Below are positions 16,461 through 26,510 of a stretch of DNA of 64,000 bases, piece after piece. The first letter of the stretch is position 1, and the number at the start of each line of letters is the position of its first letter. The DNA comes from Nitrospira sp. CG24B (GTDB lineage: Bacteria; Nitrospirota; Nitrospiria; Nitrospirales; Nitrospiraceae). The translations under genes were made by a program, and so were the position numbers. The notes beneath the pieces were generated by a model that saw only the letters and a program-made list of their open reading frames with translations, did no database searches and was not told the origin of the DNA. The stretch is from positions 151,828 to 215,827 of the forward strand of contig NEWS02000008.1 in assembly GCA_002869845.2 (NCBI GenBank), written 5' to 3'.

Positions 16461-19400
16461 TTACACTTTAATCTTAATATGTTCGCCCTTGAGCCATTTG
16501 ATCATGAACTCGTTCTCTTGACCCGGCGTGAACCCGGTCCGAACTGGTTCCCACGGGCCACGGGCACCGATGCCGCCGTCTTCCGCCTTGGTGATGCGGA
16601 TGAGACATTCCTTCGGCACCGTGTTGATCGCATGATGGTCGACTTGATAACCCCATTTGAACTTCCAGGCGATCGCGTGCTTGCCAGGCAGCGAGTCGGT
16701 CTGGTGCATCGGCATCAGCCAGTTACGAGTAAATGACTGCTGGGCGCCGTACCGGAAGTTCGATTGATAGCCGGTATCGATCGCGATCGCCCGTCCATCT
16801 GGCCTGGTCTCATGGCCCTTGACGGATTTCGCGGTGGACACATAGGGCGCGTGCTTGGCCATGGTCACGTGGTACGGATAGGCCGGGTTGTACTTGGCGC
16901 GAATCATCAGCCGTGCCACCTTGTAGTACGGATCGCTCGGCTTCCATCCGCGGTAGGGGCGGTCCACTGGGTTGCCATCGACATACACATAGTCGCCATC
17001 GTTGATCCCACGGTCTTTGGCGGCTTGAGGATTGATATGAATCTGGTGTTCACCGACCCCTGGCGTTCGCTTATCCATACGATAAGGATCGCCGAAGTTG
17101 GACTCGTAGATCTGCACCCAGTCGTTCACCGACCACTGACTGTGGACTCGGTGGCGAGTTTTTGGGGTCACGCAGTAGAACTGATACCCCTTCTCCCACA
17201 GAGGATTCGAGTGACGCATAATTTCATGCCACGACAACTTAATATTCCTGACCGTTTTGTCATCGTGATGTTGTGCTGTAATTGGAATGCCATAATCGTC
17301 AGGCCGAACGTAGGGGTTCGTCGTGAAGATGGCGTTCGGGAGATACGGTGTGGCCTCCGGACCTTCTCGATGGGAGATAAAGTTTTCTCCGTACTCGATG
17401 GCCTCCGGCTCGATACGGTAGTTCTCGTATCTACCGCTACGAGTCCACATCGGCTTCGACTCGTTCGTCTCTTCCCAGAAGGGATGCCGTGGGTACGTGC
17501 GGACCATGACCATCCAGCCCTTTTCCGACTTCAGCATGACGTCGGCTGAATACCCGTAGAATGTGCTCGATGCATCCAGCATGCGCTGGGCATAGACGTC
17601 GACTCGGTTCGCGTAGACCATGGCGAAATAGTCCCGCATGCGCTTGTCGCCGGTCATGTCCGATAGCTTGGCGGCAACACCCGCAAAGGTATCCAAGTCG
17701 TTACGGGTATCGTACAGCGGCCTGATTCCGCCCTTCCAAATCTGAACCCATGGATTGGAGACCGTAATGGTCATTTCTGGATAGGTGAACTCCATCCAAG
17801 AGTTACAGGCAAAGGCGATATCGTTATGATTGACATCGGACGTCATTTCGATGTCCTGCGTAATCAGACATTCGATGTTCGGGTCAACGTTACGCACCAT
17901 GTCGTAATGGTGCTTGGCATTGTTCAGCACGTTGACATTGACTACCCAACGGAATTTGCTCGGTGTCGGCATATGGGTCTTGCCGGTGAATACCTTGCGC
18001 CCATACTTTGGCGTATTGACGATTAAGGCCGTGTCCCCATGGTTCCAATATCCGACTTCTTCGCCATAATAGTAGGACTTGGTCTTAATTTCTTTCCCGT
18101 GTGCATTCGGATCCAACGTAATGTTGAAAGGGTCCTCACCTGTGTGGACTGCTATACCAGCGCCGGACCATGGCGTCGCAGTCCAACATCCAGCCTTATA
18201 GTTTCCTGCCCAGGTATGCTGACCGGTGCCGAACTTGCCGACGTTGCCGGTGATGATGAGCACCATGGCAGCCGCGCGCCCGTTCCCCGTCATATGGAAA
18301 TAGTGACAGACTCCTTCACCGTTGTGGATTGCGGCGGGCTTAATGGTGCCTGAGTCGCGCGCCCAGCGGACAAGGAGATCCTTCGGTGTGCGGCAGATCT
18401 GATGGACTGTGTCCAGATCATAGTCCTGGAAATGCACCAGATACATCTGCCAGACCGGCATGGCATCAATTTCGCGGCCATTGAGCAGCTTGACTCGATA
18501 AGTGCCGGTAAGCGCGGCGTCGATACCACTGTTCGTATAGTGCCATCCCACTTGCTCCCGATGGAGCGGCACGGCTTGCTTCTTCGTATGGTCCCACACC
18601 ATCATTCCACCGAGCCGTTCAACCTGCTCAGGCTTCAAAGATTGGATGCGGCCAGAGTAGCTCTTCGAGAAATCAGGGAACTTGTAATCCGCCACAACGT
18701 CGCGCGGATCCAGGTATTGTAACGTATCCGTACGCACCAATATCGGTGCGTCGGTAAATTGCTTCAAAAAGTCCACGTCGTGCATGTTTTCATCGACGAT
18801 GATTTTCATGGCGCCCAAGAAAATTGCACCGTCTGACTGTGGGCGTAGAGGCATCCAATAATCGGCGCGGTAGGCAGTAGGATTGTATTCCGGCGTGATG
18901 ACGACCACACGGGCGCCGCGCTCAATACACTCCAACTTCCAGTGCGCTTCCGGCATTTTGTTCTCGACGAAGTTCTTTCCCCAACTTGTATTCAGCTTCG
19001 AGAAGCGCATATCTGCAAGGTCGATGTCTGAACCCTGCGCACCGGACCAGAACGGCTGGGAAGGATTTTGATCTCCGTGCCAGGTGTAATTCGACCAATA
19101 GCGACCGCCCTGTGCCTGCTCAGGACTCACTTTTCGGATCCAGGTATCCAACAAAGCATTGATTCCGCCGTTCATCCGAGTATTGCCCATCTTCCCGATA
19201 ATACCGAGGACCGGCATTCCGGCACGATGCTTAAAGCATCTGGTGCCAGCGCCCTTCATCATCTCGATCATTTCCGGGGCATACCCCTGCTCGCGAAGAC
19301 GCCGCGCTCCAGCTTCACCGCTGTACCGAGTGGCAATGATGATCATCGCCTTCGCCGCATAGGTAAACGCCGTATCCCAGGAGACACGGAGCATATCGTC

Positions 19401-19898
19401 GAGGAAGCGACTGTCGAACTTGTACTTGCGCTTGGTTTCCGGAGTCAGCTCAGGCGAACCGTCATCCATCCACTGCTTCCAACCCTTCCGCATCAAAGGC
19501 CCTTTTAAACGATACGGGCCATACACACGTCGATGGAAGGTAAACCCTTTTAGGCACATCCGTGGGTTATGGGCGAACGTTCCACGATTGCCGTATAAGT
19601 CTTCATAGGTTTGGTGGTCATAATTCTGCTCCACACGCATGACCACTCCGTTACGAACGAAGGCGCGCACACGACAGGCATGCGTATCATTGGGGGAGCA
19701 GACCCAGGTGAAGGATGAATCGTAACGATACTGATCATGATAGACACGCTCCCATGATCGGTCCGGATAGTCTCCCAGCGGGTTGCCAACTTCGATCACC
19801 GGCTGGAGAGCCGTCAATGCCAGAACTTTGTCCGCCACGGCTGCGGCAGCGACAGTGCCAGCAGAGACTTTCAAAAATTGTCGACGTGACAAGAACAT
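16461..19898 (-). CDS. nxrA: Nitrite oxidoreductase alpha subunit NxrA
   Basis: A 1145-residue molybdopterin oxidoreductase of the type II DMSO reductase family, the catalytic subunit oxidising nitrite to nitrate. A twin-Arg signal (RRQFLKV, residues 5-11) and a long hydrophobic stretch direct it through Tat, so the enzyme acts in the periplasm. The N-terminal Fe-S site shows C67-x3-D71-x3-C75 and C115 (PRMCLKG), with Asp instead of the usual second Cys. AGGAGG lies eight bases before the ATG. The gene pairs with nxrB and has no nxrC or cytochrome nearby. An AT-rich leader of about 570 bases precedes it. Confidence 0.95.
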   Translation of the reverse strand: MFLSRRQFLKVSAGTVAAAAVADKVLALTALQPVIEVGNPLGDYPDRSWERVYHDQYRYDSSFTWVCSPNDTHACRVRAFVRNGVVMRVEQNYDHQTYEDLYGNRGTFAHNPRMCLKGFTFHRRVYGPYRLKGPLMRKGWKQWMDDGSPELTPETKRKYKFDSRFLDDMLRVSWDTAFTYAAKAMIIIATRYSGEAGARRLREQGYAPEMIEMMKGAGTRCFKHRAGMPVLGIIGKMGNTRMNGGINALLDTWIRKVSPEQAQGGRYWSNYTWHGDQNPSQPFWSGAQGSDIDLADMRFSKLNTSWGKNFVENKMPEAHWKLECIERGARVVVITPEYNPTAYRADYWMPLRPQSDGAIFLGAMKIIVDENMHDVDFLKQFTDAPILVRTDTLQYLDPRDVVADYKFPDFSKSYSGRIQSLKPEQVERLGGMMVWDHTKKQAVPLHREQVGWHYTNSGIDAALTGTYRVKLLNGREIDAMPVWQMYLVHFQDYDLDTVHQICRTPKDLLVRWARDSGTIKPAAIHNGEGVCHYFHMTGNGRAAAMVLIITGNVGKFGTGQHTWAGNYKAGCWTATPWSGAGIAVHTGEDPFNITLDPNAHGKEIKTKSYYYGEEVGYWNHGDTALIVNTPKYGRKVFTGKTHMPTPSKFRWVVNVNVLNNAKHHYDMVRNVDPNIECLITQDIEMTSDVNHNDIAFACNSWMEFTYPEMTITVSNPWVQIWKGGIRPLYDTRNDLDTFAGVAAKLSDMTGDKRMRDYFAMVYANRVDVYAQRMLDASSTFYGYSADVMLKSEKGWMVMVRTYPRHPFWEETNESKPMWTRSGRYENYRIEPEAIEYGENFISHREGPEATPYLPNAIFTTNPYVRPDDYGIPITAQHHDDKTVRNIKLSWHEIMRHSNPLWEKGYQFYCVTPKTRHRVHSQWSVNDWVQIYESNFGDPYRMDKRTPGVGEHQIHINPQAAKDRGINDGDYVYVDGNPVDRPYRGWKPSDPYYKVARLMIRAKYNPAYPYHVTMAKHAPYVSTAKSVKGHETRPDGRAIAIDTGYQSNFRYGAQQSFTRNWLMPMHQTDSLPGKHAIAWKFKWGYQVDHHAINTVPKECLIRITKAEDGGIGARGPWEPVRTGFTPGQENEFMIKWLKGEHIKIKV

Positions 19899-20472
19899 TG
19901 TGGATACCTCCTCAACGTTTATGAACTTGAACGAGCCCAGTTTCCTTGTTTGCTTTTATATCCGCTGGATGACCTGAACCAGCATTCATTTGTTTTCTGT
20001 TATGCGTTGTATGCATGAAGCCTTTTACTCAGCACTTAGCATGTTAGAAGAAAGCCGTGAAGCATATATCACCGCATACCACTCCTTGCAACCGAAAAAT
20101 TCAGCAATATTCGGACCATACTTAGTTGCTTAGGAAATTCCTCATTCCACTTCGCACAAGCATCTGTAAAACAATATATTTTGTGTTTTTACTTCCGAAT
20201 ATCGTGTTTCGACCATTTATGATTTATGAGTAGTAGGAGTAGCAGTTTTCATTTAATATTTATACGATTAGCGGTTGCGTCTTGTACTGCCTATGATTTG
20301 AATTTCTTTTTAAATCATATTGTTTTGTAACAACCACTTTTGCAATATCTGCATTCGTTACGAATATGTAACGTTCTAATATTTGTAACTGATAATTTTC
20401 CGTGAATCCAGCAGAGTCCTGGCTTGACAGTGCCCTGAGAGGTCAGTACACTCCGCACCTCAAACCTCGCGA
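19899..20472. other. AT-rich leader between tRNA-Gly and nxrA
   Basis: About 570 bases without a gene, much richer in A+T than the neighbours, especially at 20000-20400. This is the upstream region of nxrA on the minus strand and probably holds its promoter and regulatory sites. No long open frame is credible here. Confidence 0.6.
20063..20091 (-). promoter_or_regulatory. Candidate nxrA promoter
   Basis: On the minus strand TTGCAA (20086-20091) and TATATG (20063-20068) are separated by exactly 17 bases, a sigma-70-like arrangement with four of six matches in each box. It would leave a leader of about 155 bases. In such AT-rich sequence chance matches are likely, and no sigma-54 GG-N10-GC site was found. 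Confidence 0.3.
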
Positions 20473-20547
20473 GCGGGAATAGCTCAGTGGTAGAGCATCG
20501 CCTTGCCAAGGCGAGGGTCGAGGGTTCAAATCCCTTTTCCCGCTCCA
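20473..20547 (+). tRNA. tRNA-Gly (anticodon GCC)
   Basis: A complete cloverleaf can be read: acceptor GCGGGAA pairs with TTCCCGC, the anticodon loop is TTGCCAA giving GCC, the T arm holds GGTTCAAATCC, and the discriminator is followed by an encoded CCA. Its upstream region is shared with the nxrA leader. Confidence 0.95.
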
Positions 20548-20642
20548 TCGAGATCATCTTTAACTTCACACTGATTCTCCGTACATCTATTCTCCTGGAC
20601 GCTCTCACGATCTGTACGAAGAAGAGCCACTTCCTGATCCTG

Positions 20643-22835
20643 CTACGGTTTCTCGAGTGTCATCAGGTTGCGAAGATGGTCTTCAGCGAGTGCCAGTTCT
20701 TCTCTGGTGGGGGGGATTTGACCGAATCGGGCTCGGCAATAGAGATCGGTAATAGACGCAACCGCTGAACCGGCATTGCTCCACTGCTCCTGAGTGAGGC
20801 GGACGAACTCAAGAGGCGGCATCGCAGTGAGTTTAGCAATGCCCTTCCGAGCGAGATGTCCGATCATTCGTCCGTAGAGCTGCATAATGACCTGCTCGTC
20901 GCGAGTCGTTTTCTTGGAGATCATCCCCTTGACCCATGGCCGCCTGATCCCTAGCCAAAGAAGCACGGCAAGGCCAATCAGTGTGGGGACAAGTACCTCA
21001 GCCAACGACTGTATCATTCCTTTAGACGCATAGCCCGCCATCCCGCCAAACATGGCCATGAACGGGCTGAAGAGTGTGCTTATAGAATCAACTGCCTTGT
21101 TTCTAGCCGATGTACTCCCCGCCTTCAATTCCCGCACAACAGCGAGCTGATCAGCCGCGCTGTACTGCACAAAAAATCGACCCCACTGAAGTCTGATGGT
21201 ATCCAACATTCGTCCCAACGCATGCCATGCGGGAGACTCGCTGCCGATACTTTCGATCGAAGGAGGAGTTGGGTCCATCGTAATCCACCCGGAATGGGGT
21301 AGGTGCACCTCCACCCATGCATGAGCGTCTTGCTGTCTGACCACATAGTAGTTGCCGTATTCGTTCCACTCAGTGGCGAGAAATCCCGTGACGAGACGCG
21401 CCGGGATTCCGATCGTCCGAAGCATGATCACCATGGCGGTGGCATAGTGTTCGCAATACCCGGTCTTGCGGGTAAAGAGAAACTCTTCCAGTGGCTGGTC
21501 CTGCTCTGTCAGAGGCGCATCAAGGCTATAACGAAAGTTGTGCGTCAGGAATGAGTGGATGGCGGTGGCTTTGTCATAGATGGTGCGTTGTGTGTGCGTG
21601 ATCTCCTTGGCCAGGACGGCAATCCGCTCGGGTTGACTAGGAATCTGCAGGAAATGTCGGATAACCGATTCAGGATAGACGCTGGGCTCCGCGCTGAGAT
21701 CCTCCGGTAGCACCGGGTTCGATCGGGACAGAGCGGAATATTCGATCCGCGACGAACTGGGGAACGGGAGATACACCGAACCAGTGAGGTCGGACTGGAC
21801 GCTCGGGAACTTTCCGCTGACTCTTTCGACAAGCGGAGCAGCAAAGAGAACTGGGGTGTCGAGCGGCTCCAACAGAATATTCTGTCGGATGGTGTCGCCA
21901 AGGCGGGGGGTGGCAAACGATCGGCTACTACGAAGAACAAAGGTCCCGACCGCGTCTTCGCTCACCGCCCGCCGGTAGTTCAGCCGATTCGTCCAGGCTT
22001 TTCCATCGTATTGATCGAAGGCCACTCCTCGTAAATACAGGCGACCTGCTTCCTGTGGGGGGCCATCGGATAGCTCAACCCGCATGACGACGCTGGGATC
22101 TCGCTTGATAGGCCCAATCTCTCCTAAGTTCACCGTTTCGGAGAATCCCGACGTGCGAATGTTCTCTCCAAAGCCCTTTTGGTAGAACCCGGCGCCGACC
22201 CGAGGAATCGTGAAGAAGATCACCAACGTCAGCCCAAAGGTTGCCAGTGCAAGCCCGTTGGCCAGCCAGAAGAATTGTGGCGTGACCTGGCTGACCGATG
22301 CCAGAGGTTGTGGTCGCATGGCGACCGACATCGTGAGGATGCGGGGTTCCTCTGGATGTTTGGTCAGCTGAAACAGCAGCAGCGTCCACACGCCGACGAA
22401 AAGATAGAGCAAGAAAATCGGGAGATACCACAGATCCGTCGTGAGGGAACCGGAAGCCAGAATCGCGACGAGACTGATGGCGTAGAGATGCAGATAGTCA
22501 CGACGAAGCTTGAGGTTGAACAGCTTGATGATCATGAGGATCATGAGGAAGTGAACTCCGGCCGGAAGGAGTTCGCCCGAGACCCACAACATATCCACCC
22601 AGAATCCAAGAAAGCCGACGATCACCAGAAGATTCCATCCGGTGGTTGACATGAGCGTATGGGTGGCGAGTTGCCCAACAGACTTACCCCCTGCATTCCG
22701 TAAGAGAGCAATGATCAGTGCGGCTCCGGTTAACACAGCCAGCCATTCCGGCAGACCGGCTCCGAGCGTCAACCCGATGAATGACGTAGACGCCAGCCAA
22801 ATCGACGCGAACCGGAGAGCCTGATCAAACGGCAT
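20643..22835 (-). CDS. TgpA-like transglutaminase membrane protein (DUF3488/DUF4129)
   Basis: A 730-residue protein. The N-terminal ~215 residues contain six or so membrane helices (DUF3488 type). The periplasmic part has a transglutaminase core with catalytic Cys461 (TGYCEHYAT), His505 (DAHAWVEV) and Asp521 (DPTP). A further membrane helix at about 605-625 leads to a cytoplasmic DUF4129-like tail. It forms a set with DUF58 (overlap 11 bases) and MoxR genes, the usual TgpA operon. Role is inferred to be periplasmic peptide or protein crosslinking/hydrolysis. Confidence 0.9.
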   Translation of the reverse strand: MPFDQALRFASIWLASTSFIGLTLGAGLPEWLAVLTGAALIIALLRNAGGKSVGQLATHTLMSTTGWNLLVIVGFLGFWVDMLWVSGELLPAGVHFLMILMIIKLFNLKLRRDYLHLYAISLVAILASGSLTTDLWYLPIFLLYLFVGVWTLLLFQLTKHPEEPRILTMSVAMRPQPLASVSQVTPQFFWLANGLALATFGLTLVIFFTIPRVGAGFYQKGFGENIRTSGFSETVNLGEIGPIKRDPSVVMRVELSDGPPQEAGRLYLRGVAFDQYDGKAWTNRLNYRRAVSEDAVGTFVLRSSRSFATPRLGDTIRQNILLEPLDTPVLFAAPLVERVSGKFPSVQSDLTGSVYLPFPSSSRIEYSALSRSNPVLPEDLSAEPSVYPESVIRHFLQIPSQPERIAVLAKEITHTQRTIYDKATAIHSFLTHNFRYSLDAPLTEQDQPLEEFLFTRKTGYCEHYATAMVIMLRTIGIPARLVTGFLATEWNEYGNYYVVRQQDAHAWVEVHLPHSGWITMDPTPPSIESIGSESPAWHALGRMLDTIRLQWGRFFVQYSAADQLAVVRELKAGSTSARNKAVDSISTLFSPFMAMFGGMAGYASKGMIQSLAEVLVPTLIGLAVLLWLGIRRPWVKGMISKKTTRDEQVIMQLYGRMIGHLARKGIAKLTAMPPLEFVRLTQEQWSNAGSAVASITDLYCRARFGQIPPTREELALAEDHLRNLMTLEKP

Positions 22836-23943
22836 GTGATGCTCCGGCGATGAGGTGTCCGTTAATCAAAATGGTGGGCTGTTCGGGCTTGATGTCCCCC
22901 GGTCCCCGCCATGACTGCACGACAATCATCGCCCCCCCTTCGACCTCCAAATGGTCTCTGGATGGTTCTTTCGGCACGACGGACTCTGCAAGGGGTGAGC
23001 ACCGTTCACAGAGGGCGAGCATTCGAAGAAGTTCCAAGAGGTGGAGGTCACCTTGACCGAAGGATGAGCGAGACGACCCCACAAGCAATTGGAGCATATA
23101 CCCGCGGTGTGCCAGGTGCTGAATGATGGAGGCCGTGAGGGAGACGGCCTCTTCAAACAAGGCATCGTGACTCACTGGAGCGACGGTCGGTAAATACACG
23201 ACGGCACGGCGCTGGTCCTCGGCCTCGGTTTCTCGAACCGTCAATTGGGACGTCCGCGCCGTCGTCGGCCAGTGAATCTTTCGCGAGTCATCCCCGGCGT
23301 GATAGAGGCGCAGATTGTACAAATCATTACCATGCCCCCGTCGGTGGACGCTCTGGTCTGGCCCAGCGGCGAGAAGGCCCTGTAACAGCCTCTCGTCGAT
23401 CGGCCTAATCTCCGGACAAACAATGACTGTTTCGTTGATCGGGTAATACGTTTGTTTCATAAAAAGTCCGAATGGAAACTCCGTCCCGACACAGACACCA
23501 TCCAGTTGCAGCCGGCCACGCCGCGTCGCAACGAGAGGATACGACAGCAGCTGACTGATGCCTGGAAGGAGTTGACGAATCTCCAGACCTCGATCCAGTT
23601 TCCGGCCATCGCTGATATCGAACAGCTTCAATGAAAAGCTGGGGAACTGTGACTTTTGGTTCTTCACAACCAGCGTGGCAGTGGTCGGTTCATTCACGAT
23701 GAGATGATCGGGAAGATGACGATGGAATTCTAACCGTCGCAAGCAGTATTCGGCCGCAATTCCCGAGATCAACACCAGGCTCAGCATCATCGCGAGCAAA
23801 AGATAGAACAGATTGTTGCCGGTATTGATGGCTGCAATGCCGATCGCCATGGTAAAGAGCAGGAATTGAACGCCCTCTGAGGTCACGCTCGTCGACCGGT
23901 AGCGAAACATTCGATGAAGAAAAGAAGGAGATTGACGCAGCAT
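22825..23943 (-). CDS. DUF58-domain protein
   Basis: A 372-residue protein with two N-terminal membrane helices (about residues 25-70) and the DUF58 region (VHRRGHGNDLYNLRLYHAGDDSRKIHW, a vWA-like fold core). Such proteins occur with MoxR ATPases and transglutaminases and may act as an adaptor of the complex. Its end overlaps the TgpA gene start, so translation is coupled. Confidence 0.85.
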   Translation of the reverse strand: MLRQSPSFLHRMFRYRSTSVTSEGVQFLLFTMAIGIAAINTGNNLFYLLLAMMLSLVLISGIAAEYCLRRLEFHRHLPDHLIVNEPTTATLVVKNQKSQFPSFSLKLFDISDGRKLDRGLEIRQLLPGISQLLSYPLVATRRGRLQLDGVCVGTEFPFGLFMKQTYYPINETVIVCPEIRPIDERLLQGLLAAGPDQSVHRRGHGNDLYNLRLYHAGDDSRKIHWPTTARTSQLTVRETEAEDQRRAVVYLPTVAPVSHDALFEEAVSLTASIIQHLAHRGYMLQLLVGSSRSSFGQGDLHLLELLRMLALCERCSPLAESVVPKEPSRDHLEVEGGAMIVVQSWRGPGDIKPEQPTILINGHLIAGASHAV

Positions 23944-23985
23944 GTACCACCAGCTCCACGCCGGAACAACGATGTAGGGGAAGAC

Positions 23986-24927
23986 CTAGACGGGGACGGG
24001 AATCGAGTCGACCAAATCTTGGATGATCCGCTCAGCTTGTTCAAAGTTTCGCTGATGCAACCCCTGGGTTCGGGCCACCATAATGCGGTGAGACAATACG
24101 ATAGGGGCCAGCTCCTTAATGTCGTCAGGCAAACAATAGGTTCGACCGCGGACGAGCGACAAGGCCTTGGCAGCCCGACTCAACGCCAACGCTCCTCTGG
24201 TACTGACCCCCAATGACAGGAGGTCAGACTGCCTGGTGTGTTGGACAATAGCCAAGAGATAGTCCGTAATGCTTTCCTCCATGAGCACGCGATCGACCTG
24301 TTCCTGGAGCAGCAGGACATCATGAGTCGCCAGCAATGGCCGGAGCTCTTCGGCTGGATGGAGCGATTGCGGTCGGTCGAGAACTTTCTTTTCTTCTTCC
24401 GGCGAGGGATAGCCGATGCGAAGCCGCATCAAGAACCGATCCAGCTGCGACTCCGGAAGAGGAAACGTGCCATGGTATTCGGCGGGATTCTGCGTCGCAA
24501 TAACCATGAAGGGTTGATTCAAGGGATAGGTCTTGTTGTCGAACGAAATCTGCGCTTCACTCATCGCTTCCAACAGACTACTTTGTGTTTTCGGCGTCGT
24601 TCGATTGATTTCATCCGCCAGCACAATATTGGCGAATATCGGACCCGGCATAAATTCAAACGCCTGTTTTTGACGGTTGAATATCGAGACACCCACGATA
24701 TCGGACGGCAGCAGATCACTCGTAAACTGAATGCGCTTGAATGAGCAATCGAGCGATTTCGCCAGACTATGTGCGAGCGTCGTTTTTCCGACTCCCGGTA
24801 CGTCTTCGAGGAGGAGATGCCCGCGTGCCAGGAGCGCAACCAGGCTCATTTCGATCACCTGAGGTTTGCCCTTGATGACCCGTGCAATATTCTCCTGGAT
24901 GGCTCGAATGATGTCCGTTGGATTCAT
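23986..24927 (-). CDS. MoxR-family AAA+ ATPase
   Basis: A 313-residue protein with Walker A GVGKTT (about residues 45-50), Walker B ANIVLADEIN, and FNRQKQAFEFMPGPIF plus RFLMRLRIGYP of the MoxR family. The start at 24927 (MNPTDIIRAIQ) removes a 29-residue upstream stretch without family character. It precedes DUF58 and TgpA genes and probably works as a chaperone-type remodeller for that complex. Confidence 0.9.
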   Translation of the reverse strand: MNPTDIIRAIQENIARVIKGKPQVIEMSLVALLARGHLLLEDVPGVGKTTLAHSLAKSLDCSFKRIQFTSDLLPSDIVGVSIFNRQKQAFEFMPGPIFANIVLADEINRTTPKTQSSLLEAMSEAQISFDNKTYPLNQPFMVIATQNPAEYHGTFPLPESQLDRFLMRLRIGYPSPEEEKKVLDRPQSLHPAEELRPLLATHDVLLLQEQVDRVLMEESITDYLLAIVQHTRQSDLLSLGVSTRGALALSRAAKALSLVRGRTYCLPDDIKELAPIVLSHRIMVARTQGLHQRNFEQAERIIQDLVDSIPVPV

Positions 24928-25076
24928 GATAGGGCTAAATGCGTGGGATGTCGCTGTAGAATGACCTGGTGTTGGACACGATCGAAGTCTAACAAAGGGT
25001 CTGGAGACGGTCAATTATTCAAGCTTTTTGCGCCTCTATCGACCACGCATAACGGCACAAGGCTTAGATCAGTGGC

Positions 25077-26468
25077 TTAAGCGGGAACTAATGTGACGAA
25101 CCACGGGGGAACTTCTTCCGTCATGGACGTGAACTTCCGAGCAGTGCTGCTCGCAGGAATGCCCGGAAAGGTGGCGCCTCGGCTGATGCGGACATACCGA
25201 AAATGACCGGCACCCCCATCCATGGCAGAAGAGGAGCCTGACCCAAGATAGTGACGCCGAAGGGCTGCCACCCCAGCCAAGTCAATGGACTCACCGATTG
25301 GGAGACCGGCCAGAACATGATAGACCTCGCCAAAGATGGTGGGCAGATTGACGGGGGTAAATGGTTGGTCTAGCGGGCGATAGCGTGGCTCCTCCAATAA
25401 CTGCGCGAGAAGCTCCCAAAACACCTGCGCATCCACACCTCCCAGGACACACAGAAATCCGCGACGGGCAAGCAGGCTCAGGAGAGCAAGGGGACCGACG
25501 ATCTCAAACTTCCACGGTGGGAAGAGGAGGGCACGGCCAGCATGCTGGACCTCGAGCGCTTGTTCTTTTCCAAAGCGTGTCTGGTAAAAAGCGCCTTTGG
25601 TACGCTCTAGTTCGTTCCGAATGAGGGCCTCAGAGAGCCTGGTCGGCTCATATGCGAAGGTCGGTGTGGCTGGGGCCCAACAGGTGGCAATGGTATATCG
25701 TGGGGCCAGCAACTCCTGTTTATCTAGACCGCCAAGAGTGAACATGTCTTGATCGCCGAAGAAGGAGAACGACACCTCGGCGCTCCGCTGTAGCTTCTGC
25801 AGCTTCTCCGGATTCGCATGGAGCGGACCGCCCAGTTGAGAACGGGGGTCGAGTCGGTCCAGACAATGAATAATGAACGGGCGGTGTTGTTGCGTGAGAT
25901 CGGGGCCGTACTGATCAGCTAACTCCTCAGCAAACGAGAGATCTCCGGCCCCAATCTCCAACACAGACGCCACATCAGTACGATGGAGGAGGTCAAAAGG
26001 ATTGTCCTGACGCCGCACGGCTTCTTCGACCTCCCCACTCGACAGGTGAGTCACGGGCCACCTCATGGTAGCTGCAGGCACTAACTCAAAAAAGACGGCA
26101 AGTGCGCGTAGCGCTTTGGCCGGAGGAAGGCCCGTGACGGACTTGAGGCATTCTCTATCGAGATCCTGAACGCGCCGTGGTACGGGCTGTTCAAAGAGGC
26201 GCAACAAGGTTTCTTTCACTGAAACTGGAAGATCTTTGTTCTGTACAGCAGCACAGAGTCGGGCGAGGGTAGAGGGAAAGATGGCACCTTCCATCAACTT
26301 TTTTGATGCTTCCCATTGTCCCGGGAACTGACGTGCGCGAACACTGACGACACGGCGGAAGTCAGCAAGGGGGTCGGGACTCATGGAAGCCTGATCGCCT
26401 TGTGCGGAAGAGGGTATCGATTGGCGTTCACGGCTAGGAGCATAGTAATCTTCAAACTTCAGCGTCAA
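25077..26468 (-). CDS. Putative SAM-dependent methyltransferase-like protein
   Basis: A 463-residue protein. The segment VASVLEIGAGDLSFAEELAD (about 175-194) looks like the SAM-binding motif I. Elsewhere there is no recognised domain. It ends about 150 bases before the MoxR start, on the same strand, and could be the first gene of that set. It is divergent from the ChaN-like gene (42 bases apart). Substrate and function are unknown. Confidence 0.6.
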   Translation of the reverse strand: MTLKFEDYYAPSRERQSIPSSAQGDQASMSPDPLADFRRVVSVRARQFPGQWEASKKLMEGAIFPSTLARLCAAVQNKDLPVSVKETLLRLFEQPVPRRVQDLDRECLKSVTGLPPAKALRALAVFFELVPAATMRWPVTHLSSGEVEEAVRRQDNPFDLLHRTDVASVLEIGAGDLSFAEELADQYGPDLTQQHRPFIIHCLDRLDPRSQLGGPLHANPEKLQKLQRSAEVSFSFFGDQDMFTLGGLDKQELLAPRYTIATCWAPATPTFAYEPTRLSEALIRNELERTKGAFYQTRFGKEQALEVQHAGRALLFPPWKFEIVGPLALLSLLARRGFLCVLGGVDAQVFWELLAQLLEEPRYRPLDQPFTPVNLPTIFGEVYHVLAGLPIGESIDLAGVAALRRHYLGSGSSSAMDGGAGHFRYVRISRGATFPGIPASSTARKFTSMTEEVPPWFVTLVPA

Positions 26469-26510
26469 GTCCGCTTGTTCACGCTCATTCGGTATGATAG
26501 GAGTGGTTTC

